Origin: a virus | Direction: 5' to 3' (one strand) | Virus record (IMG/VR): IMGVR_UViG_3300025133_000566 | Coordinates: 1-24,844 of that record | Length of the DNA: 24,844 bases | Shown here: positions 5,801-14,384 of the stretch, piece by piece | How the letters are laid out: each line of letters begins with the position of its first letter | How positions within the stretch are numbered: the stretch's first letter is position 1 | Notes under the pieces: generated by a model | Databases searched by the model: none | The model's input: only the letters and a program-made list of their open reading frames with translations | What the model was told of the DNA's origin: nothing | Program-made: the position numbers and the translations under genes

Positions 5801-8223
5801 TTCTCAAGTATTTCGTTTTTGACTACCTGATATAACTTTGGATGTTCAGTCCTTATTTCTCTTAAAGCCTTACTTTCAAGAGTAGGCTCTAACGGATTAT
5901 CTAAGATTTCAAAAACTCTTTCGTTAGTATTACCTTTCTTAGAAAGTTCTTTAACCCTTTTACTGATTTCTTCAACTTGTAAGACTTCTAAACGAGTAAT
6001 ATCATAGGATTCACCAGTTTTGTCTACTAGTGGTCTGTTTGATTGAGGGTCGATAAGAACTTCTTTGGCTTCAGGAAAGGCTACTCTTTCAAAACTAGGG
6101 TCTAAAACAGCAGTCGTTTTTGTTTTTTGCTCCGCTTTTATCTTTTTTAAAAGCGCGTTTTCTGCTTCAACATATGTATTTTCTTTTAACTTGTTTAACT
6201 TATCTACAAACTTACCTTCTTGAACTTCAACAACGTTGCGTTCAATAGCCTCATATGCTTCTTTAGCTTTTTTATCAACAGCTTTAATACTTTTTTCGTA
6301 GTCTTGATTGATTCGATCCTGAAGTTCTTTTAAAGCTTTTCTAGCCTTTTGTCCTTCAGGTGTATCAAAATATTCTCGTCGGACTTTTCCTTTTTGGGCG
6401 CTCAATCTTCTCTCAGCTATGAGTTTTTTATTAAGTTGACCTTCTCCTGATACTGTTTCCGTGATTTCCTCAAGTTTCATCTTTGCATCGATGACACCTG
6501 TATCCTCTGCAACATATTCCTCTGCAAGAAGATCAGCTTCTCTTGTAGCCTTTCTAAGTTTATCTGACGTTTCGGAGGTAAGTCGTTCTTTTTCGATCTG
6601 TGTTTCAACGTCGATTTTTGCACGCTCAATATTTTGTGCTTTAGGTGAAGCGTCATCTATCTTTTTTTCGATTTCGGCAGTTGTATATTCATCAAAGGTT
6701 TTTGGTTTTTCAACTATTTCATATTCAGGTGAAACGTCCATCTCTGGGCCGAGTTTACGTTCAGACTCAATACTAGAGTCACGCTCAAATAAAGCTTGTT
6801 CTTGTTCTGCAAGGACTTCATCAACTTTTGGTTTATCGACAAACCCTTCTTCAGTTAGGTAACCCTCTTTAGGTTCTGCTTTTTCTTCTGAGATTTCCCT
6901 AACAGCCTCGGCAGCTTTTTCACGAGTAGAGCGAGCTTCTTCGTAGATTCTTTCTGTTATTGCTGTTTCTTCTACAGTAGGCTGAGATAAAGGATCTGAT
7001 ACTACTCTTTTAGTTTTTGCTCGTCCTTCGGGACTTACTACTTTTCTAGCTAATCGAGCGGCAACTCCAGGCACAAATCTTGCTGCTCTATCAACAAAAG
7101 CTTTTCCTCTTGCTGGAAGCTTATGATAGAACGGCGCTAAAGTCAAAGCTAGTGTAGCTGGCTTTTCAGCTAAAACTCTGGCAGCACCAGCAAAATCACC
7201 GTTACCAGCGCGGTTTGCGGCTTCTACACCAATAGAACCAAACGCTGCTAAAACTGCGGGCATCTCTCGACCACGTTCATAAGCAGCTTCAAATACTTCA
7301 CCAGTAGTTTTAGATGGATCTTGTTCGGGTAAAATAGGGATGATGTCTGTAAATAAACCAGTTCCAAGACCTACAAGAACTTCTGATGCGTCATCTTGCA
7401 TCGCAGTGTAAACATCTTTTGAAGCTTGCCTTCTTAAAGTTGCTTCTGCTGCTGAAAGATCTTCAGAAATAGAAGGTGCATATTGAGCAAGTGCTGCTCT
7501 ACCTTTTGGTCTAAACTCTTTTGCAGGAATACCAGTGGCTTGTTCAAGTGCTTTGGCTCTTTGTTTTTCAAAAGTTCCAGGGTCAGGGACTGCTCTTGCA
7601 GCTTCTTTAAAAGTTTTACCAGCAGCCATCTGTCCTGCAACACCAGCAAGAGACTCAACAGCAGCAGGTAAGGTTACACCAGCTTGTGTTACAGCTTCGG
7701 CAGCAACACCAGCAGCTAGACCAACTGGTCTAACAAGTTGTTTTGTAGATAAAGAATACTCATCAGGTCCAATAGTTTTGTATTTGGCGATATCTGCTTG
7801 AGTTTGCTGTTTGTCATAGATAAGAGGCTTCGGACCTAAGATAGCTTCTTCGATTCCAAAAGCATCTGGGATTACTCCACGAAGACCGGCCTTAACAAAA
7901 CCTTCACCTTCAATCTTTCTGCCCTGTGATAAAGTAGGTCTGGCGCGCTCTACAACGGGCGCTGACGGCCTTTCTACTGGTGTGACAGGGGCAGGTGCCT
8001 CTGCGGGTATTTGCGAGGCTTCAAGAGGCTCTGAGCCTATAAAGGGTAAACCTTCCTTAATAGACTTTTCTGTTAGTCTACTTTGGCCTTTAATCTTTGC
8101 TTCATCATAATCTAGATCTACGTCTTCTTTGCGTAGACCAAGTTCTCTCATCCTCGCCTTGATATCTTCACCAGCAATACCGGCTTTTCTCGCAGCGTTG
8201 ATCTTTTGTCTAACTGTTGCCAT
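2869..8223 (-). CDS. Giant internal virion / DNA-ejection protein, 1784 aa
   Basis: The largest gene here. The N-terminus (about residues 5-35, INAARKAGIAGEDIKARMRE) resembles short helical motifs I recall at the start of large phage ejection proteins. A Pro-rich linker follows (about 65-100). Residues about 160-200 are Ala/Gly/Val-rich amphipathic helix, and about 420-765 are Lys/Glu-rich and probably coiled coil. The rest is helical, with GYTSRNIASARNN near 1115-1130, which is like the N.R.N..SN pattern of large phage polyvalent and internal proteins. I see no lytic transglycosylase signature, unlike T7 gp16. Size, composition and place after the nozzle and two similar proteins make it the likely main component of the internal core ejected with the DNA. 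AGGA lies nine bases before the ATG. The role is inference; the gene call is firm. Confidence 0.8.
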   Translation of the reverse strand: MATVRQKINAARKAGIAGEDIKARMRELGLRKEDVDLDYDEAKIKGQSRLTEKSIKEGLPFIGSEPLEASQIPAEAPAPVTPVERPSAPVVERARPTLSQGRKIEGEGFVKAGLRGVIPDAFGIEEAILGPKPLIYDKQQTQADIAKYKTIGPDEYSLSTKQLVRPVGLAAGVAAEAVTQAGVTLPAAVESLAGVAGQMAAGKTFKEAARAVPDPGTFEKQRAKALEQATGIPAKEFRPKGRAALAQYAPSISEDLSAAEATLRRQASKDVYTAMQDDASEVLVGLGTGLFTDIIPILPEQDPSKTTGEVFEAAYERGREMPAVLAAFGSIGVEAANRAGNGDFAGAARVLAEKPATLALTLAPFYHKLPARGKAFVDRAARFVPGVAARLARKVVSPEGRAKTKRVVSDPLSQPTVEETAITERIYEEARSTREKAAEAVREISEEKAEPKEGYLTEEGFVDKPKVDEVLAEQEQALFERDSSIESERKLGPEMDVSPEYEIVEKPKTFDEYTTAEIEKKIDDASPKAQNIERAKIDVETQIEKERLTSETSDKLRKATREADLLAEEYVAEDTGVIDAKMKLEEITETVSGEGQLNKKLIAERRLSAQKGKVRREYFDTPEGQKARKALKELQDRINQDYEKSIKAVDKKAKEAYEAIERNVVEVQEGKFVDKLNKLKENTYVEAENALLKKIKAEQKTKTTAVLDPSFERVAFPEAKEVLIDPQSNRPLVDKTGESYDITRLEVLQVEEISKRVKELSKKGNTNERVFEILDNPLEPTLESKALREIRTEHPKLYQVVKNEILENGTLEGIETTASTRQRVVEVKEPQRLVESFEPSLPDTASGIANRHQASPKIREIIAKGVADIVDKNIITLLVDPKTRSSFAKSLVKEYIPRAQYGARTSNIKIIGNRLRELVKAGDLSDISIQVGSEFIGPEKLKSKLSEFLDEQPKTEAGKLHTAIKDSVIFKVKQAAFKESLSQNIKYETAGIKVDVPGDPFAARDPARLTTTSNPLEVIQDVLDRAGTDNMAPAGVVVPKGASLDAIADGVAKQKPLVGETIRGYIKPDPVLAKVIGSDIYVAPSFNASFGNILRALDAVNKVNDGFFGFDFIRETKVGYTSRNIASARNNLKSNVLLYTLYYGLNEGAIAASGIPSALYKAIGSEVFGKNFKPSKMLNEAGSAYERFANKKPKDVFEADLFKSMRESGLVDNTNISNEVSLLNKSSLMSDVAGKIPVVGKAVSRFIKRTNAVQDTAYTFGDNYFKFLAAYQEIFTGKAAIEKLTPIAEGSVFGTNVTLWEKGNPMMTLRLDNNIYIDIVKGSDGKIYRLLPGDRGPQSLRRRLSRKPLTDRQLNRYLSKGAARLSFQKFVDYERIPGYLGFLRAQPTTGLVSLFTTWAYKMMDLPGKRGIAGHFLAGETVISKTTDPGVASMLKTQKVNRGASRAAAVALAKSQIDSEQDPNIRRMLAWNKKGMVPIIASVSQLDPWSFVYRDETATNFFAPSEAVARLLLGTGIAAADAWFDNADTLAGSVRDLTLQKGENPRITTTAGKEARKLWMKWRSGEVVSAKDALAIAGVGGTPLFDLVDMAIESEKNPNVDLAAYTVAWLKNMTMGATTRALLESAYGTQRTHQDVLRDPNFLDKTFFRDRYKKSLSSAFRSRQRDKIDAADAYSSAARSAVDMALGTGYRMSFAHKTIGNRDMGTVQRWVDRFGKKLKASLLTEQKRRLDAMAAAGDQDATRELADRYAVLKSAVDTQTNAFKLRLINSLKQQKYYQGLDKSGK

Positions 8224-8234
8224 GTAAAAATATC

Positions 8235-10280
8235 CTAATCTGGTAAGAAGTCTCTTGCTGTTTTCTTCTTGGGTTTGCTAGTTGGTTTTTTTCCAGCGGG
8301 TCTTCTACGGTCTGAACGCTGATATCTTCCGTCTGGCCCTGCAATAGCTGATCTTGCGTCAAGAACTTGTTGCTGAGTTAAACCAAAAGCCTTAAGTTCT
8401 TCTTCAGTAGGCTGTCTATTCTGTAATAAAGTTCTACCAGCAAAAGCACTGAAAGCTCCACGTTTTCTTGCTAGATCGTTTAATAAACCTCTTTGATTCC
8501 TGATTTGGTTTGCAATATCAGTTAACTGCCCTCGGGCTGCGTTAGCTTCTCTGATTGCTTTGCTTTTTGCAGCAGCGGCTGTCTTGTTTAAAACTCTTTC
8601 TGAAGTAGTAACCTTAGCTCCTGCTCTAGCTTGACCAGCTTTAAGTTTTAGTTTACGTTGAATATCTAAAAGATCATCAAGTCTTTTCTGTCCAGCACCT
8701 TGTTCCTTAGAGAAAGTTCCTTCATAAAGCTTAACGAAATCTTTTACTAAAGGTTTAGCACGACGGCGACCTCTACCACGACGTTTTTTTGCTTTGATAG
8801 CCTTGATTGCTGAATCAAAGATTTTACTTGAAGCTTGAGCAGCTAATAGATTAACACGACCTGGGCGGGTTTCTCTTTCAGTTACGGCTTGTTCAGCGGA
8901 TCTTTGTGCTCCTGCTGCTAACTTAGCTGTGCCTGCACGAGTTTTAGCAACGCCTGCTTCTGCTGCACCGGCTGAAATATCTCTTGCTCTACGTCGGCCA
9001 AGTTGTTCGGAAGCGTAAGCTTTACCAACTGTTCCAATAGCGTCGATAAGGTTTGGTGCCTTTTGTTGTTTAGGAAATAAAGCTACAACGTTTTTTAAGT
9101 AACGCTGGCGATATGCTCCACTTAACCTATCAGCTATAGTAGAAAAGCCCATGCCTGTAACACGGTTATTAGCCAAAGCATCAAGCACTAGTTTTTGATT
9201 TTGAGGGGTCTGAGCGTTTTTAGCATAACCATAAAGTTGATCAATAGATACTGTGTAAGGAATATCTAAAGGCTCTTGTGAGATATTAGGCATACCAATA
9301 CCGCGTGCTCCAAGCTCGCCTGCTAGTTCCCTAAAAAAGTCAATAGAACCTCTGGCTTGTCCTGTTGGAGATTCAAATCTTGTAATATCTATTTCAGCAG
9401 CGGGTGCTGGGGTTTTTCTTTTTGCCTCTTGACGAACGTTAGCAGCTACTTGTTTAGCTGCGGCTTGACCAGCTTGTGCCATAGTCTGACGACGAGGAAC
9501 CTTTGCACCACCGTAAGAAGGTGGCGTCATACCACTAACAGGAACTGGTGCTACACGAGCCATAGGAGGAGCAGCTATTTGACCGGGACTTGCTTGTTGT
9601 GGTCCACCGGCTCTGATTAAAGTTGGAGCAACGTTAATAGGTTGGACTGGTGCTGGTCTGGATTGATCCATGATTCTTTGTAGTCTTGGATCTGCGGCTG
9701 GAATAGGTGAAGGTTGAGGTGCTGCGCCTAAACGTAAACGTGCAGCTTCTTCTAAAGATGGAGCTTGCCCTCTTATCTTCTGCATATCCTCTCTAATACG
9801 ACGCTCGCGGTCTTCTCTTTCAGTCTCACGACCCATCTCCTCGCCAGCTTCATCTAACTCACGAATAGCTTTTAGTTGTTCTGGAGTAAAACGTTGTGTC
9901 TGTTCAGGTCTTCCAGGCTGACGTAGAAGAGGACCTCTTTCTTCATCTGAGGACTCTGTGCGTATTTCTGTGCTTGGCTTTTGAGCTTGGGCAGGTGCAA
10001 TAGCTTTTGTTCCTACACGAGCCTTAGCAGCTTGTGTAAGGGCATCTGCTGGCTTATCCTCTGTAGGACGCTTTACATCACCTCTAATAGCATCATAACC
10101 TTTCTCAGCTATGTTAGCGAGAGCACCTACGCCTTTTGATTCAGCTACTTGATCTAATAACTTAACTGTTTCACTAAAATCAAAAGCACCTTTATTGCCC
10201 ATACTGAGCTTTTTAGGGTCTTTTGTTAAAGGTTCTGCTCTAAAAACCCGACCGCTTGGTAGTTTAATAACTCTTGCCAT
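8235..10280 (-). CDS. Internal virion / ejection protein, 681 aa
   Basis: An Ala/Gln/Arg/Pro-rich, basic protein. The N-terminus carries LPSGRVF at residues 7-13, a signature also present in the 151-aa protein beside the portal. Residues about 70-290 are Pro/Gln-rich and probably disordered. A helical region follows (about 305-430, with IDFFRELAGELGARGIGMP). A strongly basic patch (KAKKRRGRGRRRAKP) lies near residues 492-506, and the end is a Lys-rich tail (KKPTSKPKKKTARDFLPD). Such proteins between the nozzle and a giant terminal protein are typical of podovirus ejection cores (T7 gp14-gp15-gp16 position). The basic patch could bind DNA. AAAGGA lies eight bases before the start. I recognise no enzyme motif. 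Confidence 0.75.
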   Translation of the reverse strand: MARVIKLPSGRVFRAEPLTKDPKKLSMGNKGAFDFSETVKLLDQVAESKGVGALANIAEKGYDAIRGDVKRPTEDKPADALTQAAKARVGTKAIAPAQAQKPSTEIRTESSDEERGPLLRQPGRPEQTQRFTPEQLKAIRELDEAGEEMGRETEREDRERRIREDMQKIRGQAPSLEEAARLRLGAAPQPSPIPAADPRLQRIMDQSRPAPVQPINVAPTLIRAGGPQQASPGQIAAPPMARVAPVPVSGMTPPSYGGAKVPRRQTMAQAGQAAAKQVAANVRQEAKRKTPAPAAEIDITRFESPTGQARGSIDFFRELAGELGARGIGMPNISQEPLDIPYTVSIDQLYGYAKNAQTPQNQKLVLDALANNRVTGMGFSTIADRLSGAYRQRYLKNVVALFPKQQKAPNLIDAIGTVGKAYASEQLGRRRARDISAGAAEAGVAKTRAGTAKLAAGAQRSAEQAVTERETRPGRVNLLAAQASSKIFDSAIKAIKAKKRRGRGRRRAKPLVKDFVKLYEGTFSKEQGAGQKRLDDLLDIQRKLKLKAGQARAGAKVTTSERVLNKTAAAAKSKAIREANAARGQLTDIANQIRNQRGLLNDLARKRGAFSAFAGRTLLQNRQPTEEELKAFGLTQQQVLDARSAIAGPDGRYQRSDRRRPAGKKPTSKPKKKTARDFLPD

Positions 10281-10295
10281 AATATTATTCCTTTC

Positions 10296-10988
10296 TTAAA
10301 AAGCGGAGTCGCCCTCTTTTAAGATACGTTTTGCTTCATCTTGGTATTTCTTCTTAATAACTGGGTCTGTTTCAGCATCAGCCAAAGCTTGAATCCCAGC
10401 AGCAGCAGCTTCTTCGTTATCTGAGTTATACCAAGATTCGCCCTTATTATCTTTCTTAAGTTGCGCTATGTTTTCTGCGGCTTCTACCATCTTGCGTTGT
10501 CTGTCTTCAAGTTCTGATTGTGCCTCAGCAGCAAACTTCTCAGCTTCAACACCTTGGACAGAAGCAACTGCACCATACTCACCAGCTTTTTCGGCAAGGC
10601 CAGCAGCTTTTGTAGTCTCATCAGATTTAAACTTCTCTTGTAAAAGACTCTGTTGAGCACCAAACTCTGCTTGTTTTTGGCCCATCTCAGCAGCAGCTTG
10701 GCGTAAAGACGCACCTGTGCCACCACCACCGAACGATCCACCAGCTTGACCAGCAGCTAAACCAGCAGCAGCTTGTCTCCGCATACCTCTTGAGCCAACT
10801 TGTTCTGCACCTTTAAGTGCTTTTAGACCAGTTTCACGGCCTTCTAGTTGTTCTCCTCTGCGTTTTTCAAAGTCTTGAAAGCCTGCTTCTTGACGAGCAG
10901 CAGCTTGGCGAGCAAGAGCTTTACCTTTTTCTCTTCGACCCTCGCGTTTATCTCGGATTGTCTTCATCTCTTCGGGACTAAGTGCCAT
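10296..10988 (-). CDS. Small internal virion protein (T7 gp14 position)
   Basis: A 230-residue, almost wholly helical protein. Residues 1-62 are Lys/Arg/Glu-rich. A Gly-rich hinge follows (residues 75-93, GLAAGQAGGSFGGGGTGAS), then Ala/Gln/Glu helices (95-175) and an acidic C-terminus with IKKKYQDEAKRILKEGD. Small Ala/Gln-rich proteins with a Gly-rich segment, just upstream of larger core proteins, match the size and place of T7 gp14, which forms the outer-membrane channel during ejection. Identity here is inferred from position and composition, not from recognised homology. AGAGGT lies seven bases before the ATG, and 18 bases separate it from the 588-aa gene. Confidence 0.7.
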   Translation of the reverse strand: MALSPEEMKTIRDKREGRREKGKALARQAAARQEAGFQDFEKRRGEQLEGRETGLKALKGAEQVGSRGMRRQAAAGLAAGQAGGSFGGGGTGASLRQAAAEMGQKQAEFGAQQSLLQEKFKSDETTKAAGLAEKAGEYGAVASVQGVEAEKFAAEAQSELEDRQRKMVEAAENIAQLKKDNKGESWYNSDNEEAAAAGIQALADAETDPVIKKKYQDEAKRILKEGDSAF

Positions 10989-11006
10989 GTGTATTACCTC
11001 TATTGA

Positions 11007-12773
11007 TTACCACTCGCTTCTAACAAGTGATTTTTTTCCTATGATTAACAAGTGTGCTCCACCGTTTGCTAATAAGTCTCTTCCATAATATTCACCAGGG
11101 CCGTCTGTAGCTGTATTATAAGGCAAACCATACCAGCCCATCAAAATATGTAAGAACTTTTCTTGACCTTTGGTATGAGCTATAGTTGGTGCAACACCTC
11201 TTGTTCTAACGTGCTCTGTTCTATCGTTTGAGTTATAACCAACACCTCTTCCCACAAAAGCAGGAATACCGTTTCTGTAATAACCAAAACCTTCACTGTT
11301 AGTTGCAGCAGCTTGATAGTTTAGTGGAATCTGAATAATCCTTGTTCTTGTTTCGCCTTCTTGTTGAGCTATAGTTTGAACTAAAGGATCTACACCAGCA
11401 TCAACTATGTTTGTATCGTTCCAGTTAGTCTCTTCCCAATAAGCGAGTGATTCAGTTCCATACCAATCAGAACCCCAGCCTGAACCCATAAACAGTTCCA
11501 GTTCAAGTGTCCCGGTATTTACTAAAGGAGTGCCACCAGGAGTAGCATGGGAGCTAATAGTTGGGCTAGGACCCGACGTATCTCTACCTTCATAGCATAA
11601 AAAAACATGATGAATCTCAAAAGGTTCTGTAATAGGAATAACCCTGCGGTCATAAACTTTACTTAATACAACGTCTCCACCTGGGGGTGTTGGTTTTTGG
11701 TCTGGTGTAGCTGTAGGATCTGGTCTGGTGTAAGGCATCGTTAATAAATCCATCCCTTCAGTTTTATAGTTGTAGTTGTTATTAAACAACGGAACTACAA
11801 AAGCGTCATAAGCTTGGATGTCTAACTGCTCTTGGAACTGTGGTTTAGACCACTTAGAAGAATAACCACCACTCATCTTGCGTTGAACTTTTTTGTCTAG
11901 TTGTTCAATATTAGTTTGTAGTGGATCTGCTTGGATTGTATCACCTGGGGTGATTGGTCCTAAGCTTATAGTATCAGGAGAATCAGAACCATCACCATAA
12001 AGAACTGGATTATTCGCCATCCCAGTTGGGTTATCATCCGTGCCTCCTTGTTGATCTCTTGCTCTTAAAGGTGTTGAAAACTCTAAGCTAATCTGCAAGT
12101 TTTTAATCATCGCGTTCTTATTACCGTCAGCATCTTCGGCTGGCTCATCACCAACAAACTGAAGTGACATGCAGTAAGCAGAATCAGATGAAAATAGTTT
12201 GTTTATATTTTCAAGAACATAAGGGTTTTGTCCCATATTATTAAAGTTAAAAACAGTTCCTGGGATTGTATAAGAAACTAACTCTGTTTCCCAAGTTTTT
12301 ATTTGGCTTGCAATAATAGATGGAGTCTTCTTAAAGATGTTAAGTTCAAAAGTGATACCACTCATACCACCTTTAACTGTGCCCATAGTATGATCTTGAC
12401 CAGCACTAACGTGAGTATGCTTTTGATAAGGAAACCAAACAATAGGCTCATCACCTTGGTCTATACTAAAGACAATACGTCGTAAAGTGTATGGTGTAGA
12501 TGATGAACCCAACTGAAACGTTCGTGGAAAGGTATCTTGTGGTTCAGGTAAAATAAAAGGAAAGGTCCAAGCTTGTTGTTGTGTTTCCGTATCACCAGTC
12601 CAACCAATAGAATCAACAGAATAGTTTAGTTCAAAACCACTTTCATAAGGTAGATTATCCCTATCTAACTCTCCGTTCTGTATAGCAGAAGCTACAGAAG
12701 TAAAGAAATCATCAACTGGTTGTGCTTGAAGCTTTGTTCCTTTGGCAAGTTTTTTGCGTGTAATATCACTCAT
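11007..12773 (-). CDS. Tail appendage or head-fibre structural protein, 588 aa
   Basis: A Trp/Tyr/Asn/Thr/Gly-rich protein of beta character, typical of phage appendages. It starts with a helical, polar N-terminus (residues 1-45, containing DDFFTSVASAIQNGELDRDN), which may attach to the virion. The body has many aromatic residues and Pro/Gly loops, and the C-terminus ends LLIIGKKSLVRSEW. I do not recognise the family, and I see no collagen repeat, chaperone domain or enzymatic motif. It overlaps the end of the 328-aa gene by eight bases, and the two N-termini show weak similarity (see that entry). With its neighbours it probably forms the receptor-facing or peripheral part of the particle. 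The ribosome-binding site (TTGGAGA) lies inside the upstream gene. Confidence 0.7.
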   Translation of the reverse strand: MSDITRKKLAKGTKLQAQPVDDFFTSVASAIQNGELDRDNLPYESGFELNYSVDSIGWTGDTETQQQAWTFPFILPEPQDTFPRTFQLGSSSTPYTLRRIVFSIDQGDEPIVWFPYQKHTHVSAGQDHTMGTVKGGMSGITFELNIFKKTPSIIASQIKTWETELVSYTIPGTVFNFNNMGQNPYVLENINKLFSSDSAYCMSLQFVGDEPAEDADGNKNAMIKNLQISLEFSTPLRARDQQGGTDDNPTGMANNPVLYGDGSDSPDTISLGPITPGDTIQADPLQTNIEQLDKKVQRKMSGGYSSKWSKPQFQEQLDIQAYDAFVVPLFNNNYNYKTEGMDLLTMPYTRPDPTATPDQKPTPPGGDVVLSKVYDRRVIPITEPFEIHHVFLCYEGRDTSGPSPTISSHATPGGTPLVNTGTLELELFMGSGWGSDWYGTESLAYWEETNWNDTNIVDAGVDPLVQTIAQQEGETRTRIIQIPLNYQAAATNSEGFGYYRNGIPAFVGRGVGYNSNDRTEHVRTRGVAPTIAHTKGQEKFLHILMGWYGLPYNTATDGPGEYYGRDLLANGGAHLLIIGKKSLVRSEW

Positions 12774-13752
12774 GTGTTTTCTCCAAGGGCTGGAATACTG
12801 AAATATTCACAGTCCAAATATTACCACCAAAAGTAGCCGGTGGGTCATCAGACCAGTTTGTTGTTTCGTTCCATAACTGACCATCACCTACACCAGAACT
12901 GTTTGGAACAGGCGTTTCATCGTTTGTATCTTCACTAAAAGCTGGGACTCCTACAACAAAACGAACTCTTGAACCTGCAAAAACAGGGATATTTAAATCA
13001 GACATACGCCAAGCACCACCGTTTACTCTTCTTATTGAAGCATCTGGAAACCATGTTAGAATATTTTCACCTGTATTATATGCCAGCGGTGGGTTTTGTA
13101 AGTCGCCTGACATAATAAAAGATCCTGCGCTAGATCCCCAAAGATGGACTTCACTATTGCGAACAAAAGTATCACCTGTGTTTAGTGGGTTATCTACAAT
13201 AATCCACATCTGCAAATCGTTTGCCCACTCTTCTGATGGTGTGTAATAAAACTGGTTGTTAAACCATGCTTGTGGTCCACCATCCTCAGTAAAATCTGAA
13301 TCAAATAAACCAAAAACAGTAAAGTCGTTTATTATTGTTGGCTTAGAAAAATACTTTGATGTTGTCCAAAACCATCCCATATCATATTCAGCACCAGATG
13401 GGAATCCACTACCTTGTTGTGAGTTGGTATTGGGTGAGAACCTTGATGCACCTTTAAATCTAAAAGGGTTATTTGGATTAGTTTCGTCTAAATCATGTGG
13501 CATCTCTGAACGAATAGCTAAGATCCATGGGTTGTGCCAAACAAAAGTGTTTGTTAGATAACCTGATGAACCAGCAGATAATAAAGCTGGCGTATTGGCA
13601 AAGTGAAAACGGTTTTCATACCAACCATCTATATCTTTAAAGTCCAAAGAGTTAAAGCGCTCTTGAACATCTTGTAAAGCGTCTTCTATTCTGTTGCCAT
13701 CGATAGTAGTCTGATTACTAAACTGATGTTTTGTAAGAGTTCTATTTGTCAT
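12766..13752 (-). CDS. Tail appendage-like structural protein, 328 aa
   Basis: A Trp/Phe/Asn-rich beta-type protein. Residues 1-40 (MTNRTLTKHQFSNQTTIDGN, then RIEDALQDVQERFNSLDFKD) form a polar, helical attachment-like start. The rest has Trp-rich strands such as GWFWTTSKYF and AEWAND-like loops. Its N-terminus and that of the downstream 588-aa protein share a loose layout (T..L.K, a stretch rich in T/Q, then D..+..V...+N..LD..D), so they may share an attachment module; the similarity is weak by eye. The start overlaps the stop of the beta-helix gene (ATGA), and AGGAAA lies upstream. It is not recognised; a receptor-binding or appendage role is inferred from composition and position after the nozzle. 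Confidence 0.7.
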   Translation of the reverse strand: MTNRTLTKHQFSNQTTIDGNRIEDALQDVQERFNSLDFKDIDGWYENRFHFANTPALLSAGSSGYLTNTFVWHNPWILAIRSEMPHDLDETNPNNPFRFKGASRFSPNTNSQQGSGFPSGAEYDMGWFWTTSKYFSKPTIINDFTVFGLFDSDFTEDGGPQAWFNNQFYYTPSEEWANDLQMWIIVDNPLNTGDTFVRNSEVHLWGSSAGSFIMSGDLQNPPLAYNTGENILTWFPDASIRRVNGGAWRMSDLNIPVFAGSRVRFVVGVPAFSEDTNDETPVPNSSGVGDGQLWNETTNWSDDPPATFGGNIWTVNISVFQPLEKTHE

Positions 13753-14384
13753 AGTATTAAGTTTCCTGTTATAGCAGCGACGCCAAACAACTTAGTAGTT
13801 GCGTTTAAGCTTGTAACTATAAAGAAGTCGCCGTTGCCTGTGCCTTTATTATCAATAACTGACACTGCGTTAGAGTCTGATTCCTCAAACCAAATACATC
13901 CTGTTGCTGAACCTAGCGTTTCACCGTTGATAGTCGTATTTAAAGCAATATAGCATGAGGTATTACTAACTTGCCCAAGTCTTTCAGTATCACCTTTAGG
14001 AAATCTTTTAAAAACGCAGTTCTGAAATATAGCTCTTCCACCTTCGTTTATAGTAACTAACGTTTCAGCAGTAGCTTTTGTTTGCTCAAAAAAACAGTTA
14101 GTAAAAATAGCATAACCACCTGACTTAATAATAACTGGCGCTGTAAACTTAGCTCCCGGTTGTCCTACTAAGACTGTGTTTTTTTTGACGATAGTTATAC
14201 CTTTGTGATCACCCTGTTCTAGCCAAACAAAGTTTTCACTCTTTTGACCTTCTTCTGGAGGGGTTCCTGCTCTTGCAAAGTTTTCACCTCGACTGGATAC
14301 AAAATCATCTAGTGTAAACTTATCAAACCTTTCACTAGTATCTAAGTCTTTGCCAAACAAAAGCGCAGTGTTTTTACTAGTCAT
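13749..14384 (-). CDS. Small beta-helix-type appendage protein, 211 aa
   Basis: The first 60 residues are polar (GKDLDTSERFDKFTLDDFVS). From about residue 62 there are repeating beta-helix-like rungs: GITIVKKNTVLVGQPGAKF, VIIKSGGYAIFTNCFFEQT, then LVTINEGGRAIFQNCVFKR. The paired G-G-x-A-I-F-x-N-C-x-F turns are typical of right-handed parallel beta-helices found in phage spikes and pectate-lyase-like folds. It is much shorter than a full tailspike (usually over 400 aa) and shows no catalytic motif, so it may be a truncated spike, an adaptor for one, or a head/tail decoration. It overlaps the nozzle stop (ATGA). Its ribosome-binding site (GGAGG) is encoded in the Arg-rich tail of the nozzle protein. 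Confidence 0.75.
   Translation of the reverse strand: MTSKNTALLFGKDLDTSERFDKFTLDDFVSSRGENFARAGTPPEEGQKSENFVWLEQGDHKGITIVKKNTVLVGQPGAKFTAPVIIKSGGYAIFTNCFFEQTKATAETLVTINEGGRAIFQNCVFKRFPKGDTERLGQVSNTSCYIALNTTINGETLGSATGCIWFEESDSNAVSVIDNKGTGNGDFFIVTSLNATTKLFGVAAITGNLIL

Noticed and set aside
6461-6862. Plus-strand reading frame of 133 codons, Ser-rich
   Set aside because: It lies antisense inside the Lys/Glu-rich coiled-coil part of the 1784-aa gene; Ser/Phe-rich mirrors are expected opposite such codons.
11003-11010. TGGTAAT at the end of the 588-aa gene as a further copy of the GTGGTAAA motif
   Set aside because: The core differs and the AT-rich tail is missing; it is explained by the W-stop codons at the gene end.
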